Assembly (NCBI GenBank): GCA_043813895.1
Contig: JBDRKQ010000240.1
Coordinates: forward strand, 1-14,558
Direction: 5' to 3'
Source of the DNA: CAZTAR01 sp043813895
Lineage (GTDB): Bacteria; Planctomycetota; Phycisphaerae; UBA1845; UTPLA1
Length of the DNA: 14,558 nt
The notes under the pieces: generated by a model
The model's input: only the letters and a program-made list of their open reading frames with translations
Told to the model about the DNA's origin: nothing
Databases searched by the model: none
Made by a program: the position numbers and the translations under genes
Shown: positions 1 through 7,344 of the stretch, one piece after another
How positions within the stretch are numbered: position 1 is the stretch's first letter
Layout: each line of letters starts with the position of its first letter

Positions 1-2304
1 CGCTGCGGCATTGCGACGTTCACGCATCACCTGGCCTCGGCGATCGCCGAGCGGATTTACGATCAGCCGCTCGAGTCCGCCGGACGCGTGCGAATCGTGG
101 CCGTCAACGATCAGGACGACGTGTACGACTATGGCCCGGAAGTCGCGTTCGAGGTCGGGCAGCACCGCAAGTACGATTACCGCTACGCCGCCGATTTCCT
201 CAACGACAGCAAGTTCGACACGATCAGCTTGCAGCACGAGTTCGGGCTGTTCGGCGGCGAGGCCGGCGTGTACCTGCTCGAACTGCTGGAGCGGCTCAAG
301 AAGCCCGTCGTTTCGACATTGCACACCGTGTTGGCTGAGCCGAACGATAGCCAGCGCGATGTTTTCAGACGCATCTGTGATTGCAGTGCAACGCTGGTCG
401 TGATGGCTGAACGCGCCCGCACGATACTCAAGGACTGCTACGGCATCCCAATAGAACGGATTCGCCTTATCCATCACGGCGTTCCAGATGTGCCTTTTGG
501 GAATACGGAGATGTTCAAGGAGCGCTTCGGCACGGCGGGCAAGCCGACCATCCTGACCTTCGGCCTGCTGAGCCCCAACAAGGGCATCGAGGTCATGCTT
601 GATGCCCTGGAGCAGGTTGTGCCGGACCATCCGGACGTCGTGTTTACCGTCCTTGGCGCGACGCACCCGCACGTCAAGCGCGATTCGGGGGAGTCGTATC
701 GTCTGTCGCTCGAAAGCCGGGCGCTCGAGCGGGGCATTCAGAAGAACGTCATCTTCCACAACCGCTACGTCTCCGAGGAGGACCTCTGCGAGTACCTGGC
801 GGCGGCTGACATCTACGTGACGCCGTACCACAACAAGGAACAGATTGTGTCCGGGACGTTGGCGTATGCCGTCGGCGCCGGTACCGCCGTCGTCTCGACG
901 CCCTACTGGTACGCGCAGGAAATGCTCGCCGATGGACGCGGACGCCTCGTGGAATTCGGCGACGTCAACGGGTTTGCCGGCGCCCTGCGCGCCCTGTTCG
1001 AAGACACCGACGAGCGCGAGCGGATGCAAACGGCCGCGTACGAATTGGGCCGGGCGATGGTCTGGCCGCGCGTCGCCTTGCGGTACCACGAAACCTTGAC
1101 GGAGGCCCGCGCGGAAGCCGCGGAACGAGCCAGGGTTCGGGCGCGCGAGGAGAAACACCAGTTTCGCATGAGGCTCTCGTTGCCGGAAGTGCGGCTCAGC
1201 ATATTGCTCGCGATGACCGACGACGTGGGCATTCTGCAGCACTGTGTGTACACGACCCCGGACCGGCGCCACGGCTACGCCACCGACGACAACGCCAGAG
1301 CCGTCATCGTGGCCGCGATGGTCTGGTCGCACTTCCAGGACGAACGCGTCCTGGCGCCGCTGCAGACCTACCTTGCGTTCCTGAACCATGCGCGACCGGG
1401 TGGCGGCGGCCGCTTCCGCAACCTCATGAGCTACGATCGCTGCTGGCTTGAGGTGGATTGGAGCGATGACTGTCAGGGGCGCGTACAATGGGCGCTCGGC
1501 TACCTGATCGCCCATGCGCCGGACAAGTCCATGCGTCTGCTGGCCGAAGATCTCTTCCGTTTGTCGCTCGGGAACTTTGAGTGCATGGCGAGTCCGCGTG
1601 CGTGGGCGTTCGCCGTCTTGGGCCTGTATTACTATCTCCGGAAGTTCCCGGACGATCACGCTCCTCGCGCCGTGCTGAAGACGCTTGCCAAACGCCTGGA
1701 GATCGCCTTCCAAGAGCATGAGACCGCCGACTGGCCGTGGTGTGAAGACGTGGTCACGTATGACAACGCCCGTGTGCCCCAGGCAATGATCCTGGCGGGA
1801 CTGGCGCTCGACGAGGAGAGCTTGACGCAAAGGGGGCTGCACGTGCTGAGCTGGCTGCTCGACGTTCAAACCGCCGCCGACGGACATCTCTCCGTGATCG
1901 GCAGCGACGGCGGGCTTCGTCGGGGAGGGCGCCGCGCCCCTTACGACCAGCAGCCGCTTGAGGCGGCGGCCCTGATCGAGGCCTGCAAAGCCGCTCATCG
2001 AGCCACCGGCGAAGAGAGGTGGCTGATCGAGATGCGCCGCTGTTTCGCCTGGTATCTGGGTCAGAACGACGCCGGCGTCTCACTCATCGAGTTCAAGTCC
2101 CACGGCTGCTACGACGGCCTGATGCGCGGCGGGGTCAACGAGAACTTCGGCGCCGAATCTTGCTTATCATGGCTGCTATCATTGTTGACGATGCACGAGA
2201 TGCAACCCGGTGAAGCGCCGGATCGCTCCTGGGAGTCCGCCGTCGCCGACGGCGAGGCGGAACCGCTGGATCGCGAGCAAGAAGAGCCCTATGCAGCGTC
2301 ATAG
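1..2304 (+). CDS. GT4-type glycosyltransferase with C-terminal helical (glycosidase-like) domain, 5' partial
   Basis: The reading frame is open from base 1, and its first residues (RCGIATFTHHLASAIAE) look like the N-terminal loop of GT-B glycosyltransferases, so the true start lies left of the window. A GTG at 88 is internal. The first ~390 residues form a GT4 fold: an acceptor-side Rossmann half, then the donor half starting near TFGLLSPNKGIE, with IYVTPYHNKEQIVSGTLAYA as the nucleotide-sugar binding region. A charged helical linker (EARAEAAERARVRAREE) leads to a further ~370 residues rich in helices, with YTTPDRRHGYATDDNARA near its start and NENFGAESCLSWLLSLL near its end. That resembles an alpha/alpha-barrel glycosidase-like domain. 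The stop overlaps the GH130 gene by 14 bp, so the two are probably co-translated. A role in synthesis or turnover of a mannose-containing oligosaccharide is inferred from that neighbour; donor and acceptor are unknown. Confidence 0.85.
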   Translation, partial: RCGIATFTHHLASAIAERIYDQPLESAGRVRIVAVNDQDDVYDYGPEVAFEVGQHRKYDYRYAADFLNDSKFDTISLQHEFGLFGGEAGVYLLELLERLKKPVVSTLHTVLAEPNDSQRDVFRRICDCSATLVVMAERARTILKDCYGIPIERIRLIHHGVPDVPFGNTEMFKERFGTAGKPTILTFGLLSPNKGIEVMLDALEQVVPDHPDVVFTVLGATHPHVKRDSGESYRLSLESRALERGIQKNVIFHNRYVSEEDLCEYLAAADIYVTPYHNKEQIVSGTLAYAVGAGTAVVSTPYWYAQEMLADGRGRLVEFGDVNGFAGALRALFEDTDERERMQTAAYELGRAMVWPRVALRYHETLTEARAEAAERARVRAREEKHQFRMRLSLPEVRLSILLAMTDDVGILQHCVYTTPDRRHGYATDDNARAVIVAAMVWSHFQDERVLAPLQTYLAFLNHARPGGGGRFRNLMSYDRCWLEVDWSDDCQGRVQWALGYLIAHAPDKSMRLLAEDLFRLSLGNFECMASPRAWAFAVLGLYYYLRKFPDDHAPRAVLKTLAKRLEIAFQEHETADWPWCEDVVTYDNARVPQAMILAGLALDEESLTQRGLHVLSWLLDVQTAADGHLSVIGSDGGLRRGGRRAPYDQQPLEAAALIEACKAAHRATGEERWLIEMRRCFAWYLGQNDAGVSLIEFKSHGCYDGLMRGGVNENFGAESCLSWLLSLLTMHEMQPGEAPDRSWESAVADGEAEPLDREQEEPYAAS

Positions 2305-3766
2305 TCAGCTGAAAGTCATTCGAAGGCCTGAGCGGTTCCTCGCGGACAAGCGGCGCGTGATCACGCGACCTTTCCTTCCCACGAAAGAGGAGCATCTCAA
2401 ATCGGTCCTGGCTCGTGTTCTCGGGCTTCCCGACGCCGAGGTCAGCCGCCTGTTGTCCGAGGTGATGGCGGACTTCTCGACCCGCCACCGGGACATCATG
2501 GGGGCGTTCGAGGCCCACTGCAGCATGGTCTCCGAGCACCTCGACGGCCGGCCCGTTTCCGGCGAACGGCGTCTGTTGATCGGCGCGTATTTCACCAAAG
2601 AGTACTCCATCGAGGCCGCCGCACTGTTCAACCCCTCGATCGTCCCGCATCCCGACCAGAGCGGCCTGTTGCCGGGCGAATGCCGAGTCATCGTCAGCCT
2701 CCGCGCCACCGGCGAAGGACACGTTTCATCCATCGGATTCAGGTCGGGAGTGATTGATGCGGCCGGGGAGATCAGGATCGATCCCGCCGGCCGCTATGCC
2801 ACGACGCCGGACATTATCAACGCTCCGATATTCGACAAGCACACGTTCGATCTCAAGCTTTCCGAGATGGGCATCCACAACGACATCGCAGAGATCGTGC
2901 TCGAAGACCTGCCGCCGCAATTCACCGCCGAAGATCTCGGGCAGGGCATCGACAACCTGCGCAGACGGGGCATCGCCCCGGCGAATTTTCGCAAGACCGT
3001 CGAAGCGATTGGGTGGCTCGCCCACAGCAATTACGTGGCCGTATTCCCGCTGGACTGCCCCGTGTCCGAGCGGGTCATTTTTCCCGTCAGCGAAAACGAG
3101 AGCCGCGGAATCGAAGACGCCCGCTTTGTCCGCTTCGTCGACGACGATGGGACGGTCACTTATTACGCGACCTGCACCGCTTTCAATGGGTTTGAGATCC
3201 TGCCGCAAATGATTGTGACGCCGGATTTCCGCTCGTTCAGGATCTCGCCGCTCAACGGTAAGTACGCAGCGAACAAGGGCATGGCCTTCTTTCCGCGCAA
3301 GCTTGACGGCCTGTACACCGCGATTTCGCGCGTCGATGGCGAGAACCTCTTCCTGCTCCAGTCCGACAATATCGACTTCTGGAACACGGCGAAAAAGATC
3401 CGTGGACCGCAGTATCCGTGGGAGTTCTTCCAGATCGGCAATTGCGGATCCCCGATCGAGACCGACGAGGGTTGGCTCCTGCTCAATCACGGCGTCGGGC
3501 CGGTGCGCCGCTACACCATCGGCGTTGACCTGTTGGACAAGGAAGATCCGTCGCTTGTGATCGCCCGGCTGGACGAACCGATCTTGATTCCCGAAGAACA
3601 TGAGCGTGACGGATACGTGCCCAACGTCACCTACTCCTGCGGCGCCATGGTCCACAACGACCAGTTGATCATCCCGTACGCCATGTCCGATTCAATCGCA
3701 GGGATCGCGACGCTCTCCCTCTCGGAACTCACGGCTCAACTTTCACGAAGTCGCATTAGTATGTAG
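2291..3766 (+). CDS. GH130-family mannoside phosphorylase / beta-mannosidase-like protein
   Basis: The product has 491 residues from ATG 2291. An in-frame start at 2210 would add 27 low-complexity residues read entirely inside the upstream gene, while 2291 has a purine-rich AAGAAGAG just before it, so I chose 2291. The C-terminal ~300 residues fit the five-bladed propeller of GH130: the NESRGIEDAR segment (D276 is the likely general acid, in the position of the family's G-x-E-D-P-R motif), GNCGSPIETDEGWLLLNHG around 383-401, and YVPNVTYSCGA around 442-452. The N-terminal ~170 residues go beyond the 300-350 residues of typical GH130 enzymes. GH130 members phosphorolyse or hydrolyse beta-mannosides; sequence alone does not tell which. 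No signal peptide is visible, so it is probably cytoplasmic. Its overlap with the glycosyltransferase gene suggests they act on the same glycan. Confidence 0.85.
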   Translation: MQRHSQLKVIRRPERFLADKRRVITRPFLPTKEEHLKSVLARVLGLPDAEVSRLLSEVMADFSTRHRDIMGAFEAHCSMVSEHLDGRPVSGERRLLIGAYFTKEYSIEAAALFNPSIVPHPDQSGLLPGECRVIVSLRATGEGHVSSIGFRSGVIDAAGEIRIDPAGRYATTPDIINAPIFDKHTFDLKLSEMGIHNDIAEIVLEDLPPQFTAEDLGQGIDNLRRRGIAPANFRKTVEAIGWLAHSNYVAVFPLDCPVSERVIFPVSENESRGIEDARFVRFVDDDGTVTYYATCTAFNGFEILPQMIVTPDFRSFRISPLNGKYAANKGMAFFPRKLDGLYTAISRVDGENLFLLQSDNIDFWNTAKKIRGPQYPWEFFQIGNCGSPIETDEGWLLLNHGVGPVRRYTIGVDLLDKEDPSLVIARLDEPILIPEEHERDGYVPNVTYSCGAMVHNDQLIIPYAMSDSIAGIATLSLSELTAQLSRSRISM

Positions 3767-3829
3767 GCTGTCCCTGCCGAAAACACCGTACGCCTTGTTA
3801 ATGAATAGTCGTCACTGAAAGAGTCGGTT

Positions 3830-4126
3830 TCACGCGGCGGCGAATAGGATGGGGCAAGGTTGTGGGGGCCACTCCGGCCATTGGGCCGGATCGCGGAACA
3901 GCGCAAAATAAAGCCGGGCCAGCAGCTTGCGGAGAGTGGCGCACGCTACGGCCAGGATGATGTTGATCGCGTCGCCTTCCAGGCCGCTCAGGAAGCAACG
4001 CCGCACGCGGTTGTCGCTCTTGAGATGCCCGATCTTCGGCTCGATTGCGCTGCGTCGGCGTCGAGCCGCGACCAGTCGGTCTTGTCGGCCGGCCGCACGA
4101 GCAGGTGCTCGGGATCGAGGATTCAC
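3830..4126 (-). pseudogene. IS5-type transposase, C-terminal remnant
   Basis: On the - strand this frame encodes RRRSAIEPKIGHLKSDNRV followed by a stretch ending GDAINIILAVACATLRKLLA. This is the C-terminal part of an IS5-group DDE transposase: the conserved catalytic Glu lies in the RSAIEP..GHLK block, and DAIN..L....NLRKLL is the usual tail. Upstream in the same frame (beyond about 4040) the translation no longer resembles a transposase, and no N-terminal DD part is present. The gene is therefore truncated and non-functional. I could not identify terminal inverted repeats. The listed right boundary is only the open frame's GTG; the recognisable homology covers about 3850-4050. Confidence 0.75.
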
Positions 4127-4281
4127 CGGAAGTGTGCCTGGAGCAGGTGAAACGCGTCTGTCGGCTGGGGCTTGGGCTTCTTGGAATCCGTTCCGAGATT
4201 GCAGGGTCTTGATGGATCATTCGCAACTTGCCTGCAATCCTCCACGGGCTCCTGGTGTTATTCAAGTCGTTCAGTAAAGAA

Positions 4282-4299
4282 CTTGCGGCAATCCGCAGG
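4282..4299 (-). terminator. Possible weak terminator after pntB
   Basis: TGCGG (4284-4288) and CCGCA (4293-4297) form a 5-bp GC-rich stem with a 4-nt loop. It starts about 15 bases past the pntB stop, and on the - strand it is followed by AGTTCTTT. The U-run is interrupted and the stem short, so this is a modest candidate. Its position, right at the end of the long - strand operon, is the main support. Confidence 0.35.
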
Positions 4300-4314
4300 G
4301 ACGACTCCATACGA

Positions 4315-5787
4315 TCAACCTTCCTTCACCGCCGTCACCAATTCCAGGAACGCCTTCTTTCCGTCGTTGAAGAACATTAACGTGTTGTCGGCGGTGAACA
4401 GTGGATTCGGAATGCCGGCGAAACCGGGGCTAAGGCTCCGCTTGATCACCACCACCGTGCGGCATTTGTCAACATCGATGATCGGCATGCCGGCGATCGG
4501 CGAACTCGGATCCGTTCGCGCGGCAGGATTCACAACATCGTTGGCTCCGATGACCAACGCCACGTCGACCGTCTCGAGCGTGGGGTTGATCTCGTCCATC
4601 TCCTTGAGCTTGTCGTACGGGATGTCGGCCTCGGCCAATAGCACGTTCATGTGTCCCGGCATGCGCCCGGCGACCGGGTGGATGGCGAACTCGACCTCCG
4701 TGCCACGCGATTCCAGCAGGTTCGCCAGATCGCGGACCGCGTGTTGGGCTTGTGACACGGCCATGCCATAGCCGGGCACGATCACGACGCGGCGGGCGCC
4801 GTCGAACAGCATGGCCACTTCCTCGGCGCTAGTCGACTTGATCTTGCCTGAGTACACCTCGTCGCCCGAAGGACCATCTCCTCCTCCCTCGCCCAGTGTG
4901 GCGAACATCACGGCAGCCAGGGACCGGTTCATCGCTTTGCACATGATGTTCGTCAGGATCAGGCCCGATGCCCCGACCAGCGCGCCCGCGATGATCAGGA
5001 CGGTGTTGTTGATCACAAAGCCGGTCGCGCAAGCGGCCAAGCCGGAGTAGGAATTGAGCAAGGCGATCACAACAGGCATATCCGCACCGCCGATTGGAAT
5101 CGTAATCAGGATGCCGAAGACGCCCGCCAGTACGACTAGAGCCCAATACCAGGCGGAAGTGCTCGGGTTCATCACGATCAGCGCACACACGACCACGCAG
5201 GCGGCGAAGCAGACACCCGTGATCGCGTGACGACCGGGCAACAGCAGAGCGTTGCTCATCCGGACTTTCTTGCCACCCCAACTGAAACTAGCCTCGTGCA
5301 GTTTGCCGGCCGCGATCAGACTGCCAAAGAGCGTCAACGAGCCGATCATGCCCGACGCTGCGATCGCGATCATCCCCGACATCGGGGTCGAGACATCAGT
5401 GGATTTCGGCATCCCTTCGCCACCTGCTCCCGTGCCGGCGGCGACGGCCCTCGCGGCCAACTCGGCGCCGGCCACCAGGAACGATGCCGCTCCGCCGAAC
5501 CCGTTGAACAGCGCCACCATCTGCGGGATGTCAGTCAAGGGAATCTTGACTGCCATGAGGACGCCAACGATCGAGCCGATCAGCAGGCCGGCGACGACCC
5601 AGGTCCAGGACAGGATTCCGCCCGCCATGACCGTGGCCAGCACGGCCACGAACATCCCGAGCGCCCCCATCTGCATACCGCGCACAGCCTTGCGTGGATG
5701 AGTGAGCCCCTTGAGCCCGAAGATGAACAGCGCCGAGGCCAACAGGTAGGCCAGATTGCGGATAGTCTCAATGTATGAATCAGTCAC
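4315..5787 (-). CDS. pntB: NAD(P) transhydrogenase subunit beta
   Basis: The product has 490 residues starting at GTG, with AAGGAC a few bases upstream; it begins 3 bp after the pntA2 stop. This subunit carries most of the membrane domain (dII) and the NADP(H)-binding domain III of proton-translocating transhydrogenase, which couples proton flow to hydride transfer from NADH to NADP+. Residues 1-~300 are a run of membrane helices, including IPQMVALFNGFGG near 87-99. After a charged linker comes dIII with GYGMAVSQAQ (339-348), HPVAGRMPGHMNVLLAEA (370-387) and GANDVVNPAA (414-423), the NADP-binding signatures. The length is normal for the family and all hallmark motifs are intact. It is the last gene of the operon. 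Confidence 0.97.
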   Translation of the reverse strand: MTDSYIETIRNLAYLLASALFIFGLKGLTHPRKAVRGMQMGALGMFVAVLATVMAGGILSWTWVVAGLLIGSIVGVLMAVKIPLTDIPQMVALFNGFGGAASFLVAGAELAARAVAAGTGAGGEGMPKSTDVSTPMSGMIAIAASGMIGSLTLFGSLIAAGKLHEASFSWGGKKVRMSNALLLPGRHAITGVCFAACVVVCALIVMNPSTSAWYWALVVLAGVFGILITIPIGGADMPVVIALLNSYSGLAACATGFVINNTVLIIAGALVGASGLILTNIMCKAMNRSLAAVMFATLGEGGGDGPSGDEVYSGKIKSTSAEEVAMLFDGARRVVIVPGYGMAVSQAQHAVRDLANLLESRGTEVEFAIHPVAGRMPGHMNVLLAEADIPYDKLKEMDEINPTLETVDVALVIGANDVVNPAARTDPSSPIAGMPIIDVDKCRTVVVIKRSLSPGFAGIPNPLFTADNTLMFFNDGKKAFLELVTAVKEG

Positions 5788-5790
5788 GGC

Positions 5791-6114
5791 TTAGTCCTTC
5801 TTCCGGAACATCTCCAGCATACGGTGCGACACCAGGAATCCGCCGACGACGTTCACGGTGGCGAGGATCACTGCCACGAACCCCAGGCCGGTGGAAAGCG
5901 CGCCCTGCCCGGCGCCTGCGGCCACCAGGGCTCCGACCACGGTAATGCCCGAGATTGCGTTCGCGCCGGCCATGAGCGGTGTGTGCAGTGTGGGTGGCAC
6001 CTTGGTGATGACTTCAAAGCCGACGAACACGGCCAGAACAAACACGGTCAAAAGCAAGACCAGCGTGGCCCCATCACCGGACGCAGCCTGGGCCATTAGA
6101 ACAATGCTATCCAT
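5791..6114 (-). CDS. pntA2: NAD(P) transhydrogenase subunit alpha part 2 (membrane)
   Basis: This is a 107-residue membrane protein with about three to four hydrophobic helices. It contains VPPTLHTPLMAGANAISGI at 39-57, the signature of the alpha-subunit membrane segment of transhydrogenase. In enterobacteria this segment is the C-terminus of a single PntA; here it is a separate gene, the split form found in many bacteria. Its ATG lies inside the last codons of pntA1 (8-bp overlap) and is preceded by GAGGAG at good spacing. It pairs with PntB to form the proton channel. Confidence 0.96.
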   Translation of the reverse strand: MDSIVLMAQAASGDGATLVLLLTVFVLAVFVGFEVITKVPPTLHTPLMAGANAISGITVVGALVAAGAGQGALSTGLGFVAVILATVNVVGGFLVSHRMLEMFRKKD

Positions 6115-7300
6115 CTCTCGAGGTCTCCTCTTTCTCAGAAGCCTTTTCCGGTAGACCGAGCAACTCGCGTACCCGCGGCTGCACGACCTCGCCGCCGTGA
6201 GTCAGGAGCGTCTCACGGGTGATCTCATCCTCCAGATTCAGCTCGAATATCCGGTCTTTCACGAGGTGCGTCAGCAATGTGGAGATGTTCTTGGCATACA
6301 TCTGGCTGGCATGATAGGGAATGGTCGACGGTAGGTTCGTGGGTCCAAGAATGGTCACGCCGTGTTCGATTACGGTCTGATCGGCTCGGGTGAGTTCACA
6401 ATTGCCGCCCCGCTCAGCCGCAAGATCGACGATGACGGAGCACGGGGCCATCCCTTTGACCATGTCCCTGGTGAGCAGCAGCGGCGCTTTCTTGCCCGGC
6501 ACCGCAGCCGTTGTGATAACCACGTCGTTTTCCGCAACCACCTTGGCCAACAACTCGCGCTGCTCGCGGTAGAACTCCTCGGTCATGGCCTTGGCGTATC
6601 CGCCCTTGCCCTCCGCGTTTCCTGGTTGGAGCTCCATCTCCACGAATCTGGCACCGAGACTCTCAACCTGCTCCTTGACCGCCGGACGAATGTCATAGCC
6701 GCTGACAACCGCGCCAAGACGCTTTGCGGTTGCAATGGCCTGCAAACCCGCCACGCCCGCACCGACAACGAGCACCCTGGCAGCTTTGACCGTTCCCGCG
6801 GCGGTCATGAACATCGGGAACATCTTCGGAAGTGCTTCAGCCGCGACCAGAACGGCCTTGTAACCGGCTACAGTGGCCATGGAAGACAGCGCGTCCATGC
6901 TCTGTGCCCGTGTGATTCGCGGCAGCAGCTCCATCGCGAAGCTCGTTACTCCCGTGTTGCCGACGTCACGCACAGGCTCCGGGGCGGACAGCGGTTCGGA
7001 AAAACCGATGACCGTCTGTCCGGATCGCATCAACTGGAGATCAGCCCTTCCCGCGTCGGGGTTGGCGCCGAGCGCTCTGACCTGAAGAACCACCTCCGCC
7101 GCGGCGAACACTTCAGCACGACTGCCGGCAAGCCGGACGCCGACTTCTTCGTAGGCCGCGTCCGAGATGCCAGCGCCGGTGCCGGCCCCGCATTCCATGA
7201 GCACATCCAGGCCGAGCTTGGTCAGCCGCCGCGCCGCATCGGGAATCAGGGCCACACGCCGCTCGCCGGGAAACGTCTCCTTGCAAAACCCAATGATCAT
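6107..7300 (-). CDS. pntA1: NAD(P) transhydrogenase subunit alpha part 1 (NAD-binding domain I)
   Basis: The product is 397 residues of soluble domain I, which binds NAD(H) on the cytoplasmic face of the transhydrogenase. Visible features are the start MIIGFCKETFPGERRVALIP (the common N-terminus of the PntA/alanine dehydrogenase fold), the RAQSMDALSSMA loop at 131-142, the Rossmann glycine motif GAGVAGLQA at 180-188, and the later PGKKAPLL and TNLPSTIPYHASQMYAKN segments. The protein ends soon after, without the membrane helices, which are encoded by the next gene. The start ATG has no well-placed Shine-Dalgarno: the only GAGG lies about 12 bases upstream, inside a small hairpin. It begins 44 bp after the oxidase gene, so it is probably co-transcribed with the respiratory genes. 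Confidence 0.97.
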   Translation of the reverse strand: MIIGFCKETFPGERRVALIPDAARRLTKLGLDVLMECGAGTGAGISDAAYEEVGVRLAGSRAEVFAAAEVVLQVRALGANPDAGRADLQLMRSGQTVIGFSEPLSAPEPVRDVGNTGVTSFAMELLPRITRAQSMDALSSMATVAGYKAVLVAAEALPKMFPMFMTAAGTVKAARVLVVGAGVAGLQAIATAKRLGAVVSGYDIRPAVKEQVESLGARFVEMELQPGNAEGKGGYAKAMTEEFYREQRELLAKVVAENDVVITTAAVPGKKAPLLLTRDMVKGMAPCSVIVDLAAERGGNCELTRADQTVIEHGVTILGPTNLPSTIPYHASQMYAKNISTLLTHLVKDRIFELNLEDEITRETLLTHGGEVVQPRVRELLGLPEKASEKEETSRDG

Positions 7301-7307
7301 GTGTTAT

Positions 7308-7325
7308 TCAAACCTCACGGTTTGA
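7308..7325 (-). promoter_or_regulatory. Small GNRA-capped hairpin in the pntA1 leader
   Basis: TCAAACC (7308-7314) and GGTTTGA (7319-7325) form a perfect 7-bp stem. In the - strand RNA the loop is GUGA, a stable GNRA tetraloop. The hairpin fills the 44-bp gap between the oxidase gene and pntA1 and contains the only SD-like GAGG before pntA1. It could damp translation or protect an mRNA end. There is no U-run, so it is not a standard terminator. Confidence 0.4.
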
Positions 7326-7344
7326 TCCAGTTCATCCTGCAGTT

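Larger units (their letters stand above)
3767..4314. other. Gene-poor junction between convergent operons
   Basis: This 548-bp stretch separates the + strand carbohydrate genes from the - strand respiratory operon, so the flanking operons converge here. Apart from the transposase remnant and a small stem-loop after pntB, I see no intact gene. Bases 4130-4280 translate on the - strand into broken fragments in different frames (for example a frame ending PTDAFHLLQAHFR-stop), which looks like decayed coding sequence of unknown origin. No tRNA or obvious small RNA is visible. Confidence 0.6.

Noticed and set aside
2210..2290. N-terminal extension of the GH130 protein
   Set aside because: It lies entirely within the upstream gene and is low-complexity basic sequence; ATG 2291 has a purine-rich site before it.
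2726..3655. A 309-codon open frame on the - strand inside the GH130 gene
   Set aside because: This is the antisense shadow of a strong GC-rich coding frame; no family motifs are visible.
3798..4310. A 170-codon - strand frame through the IS remnant
   Set aside because: The transposase motifs are in another frame; this translation is Ser/Pro/Arg-rich with no family resemblance.
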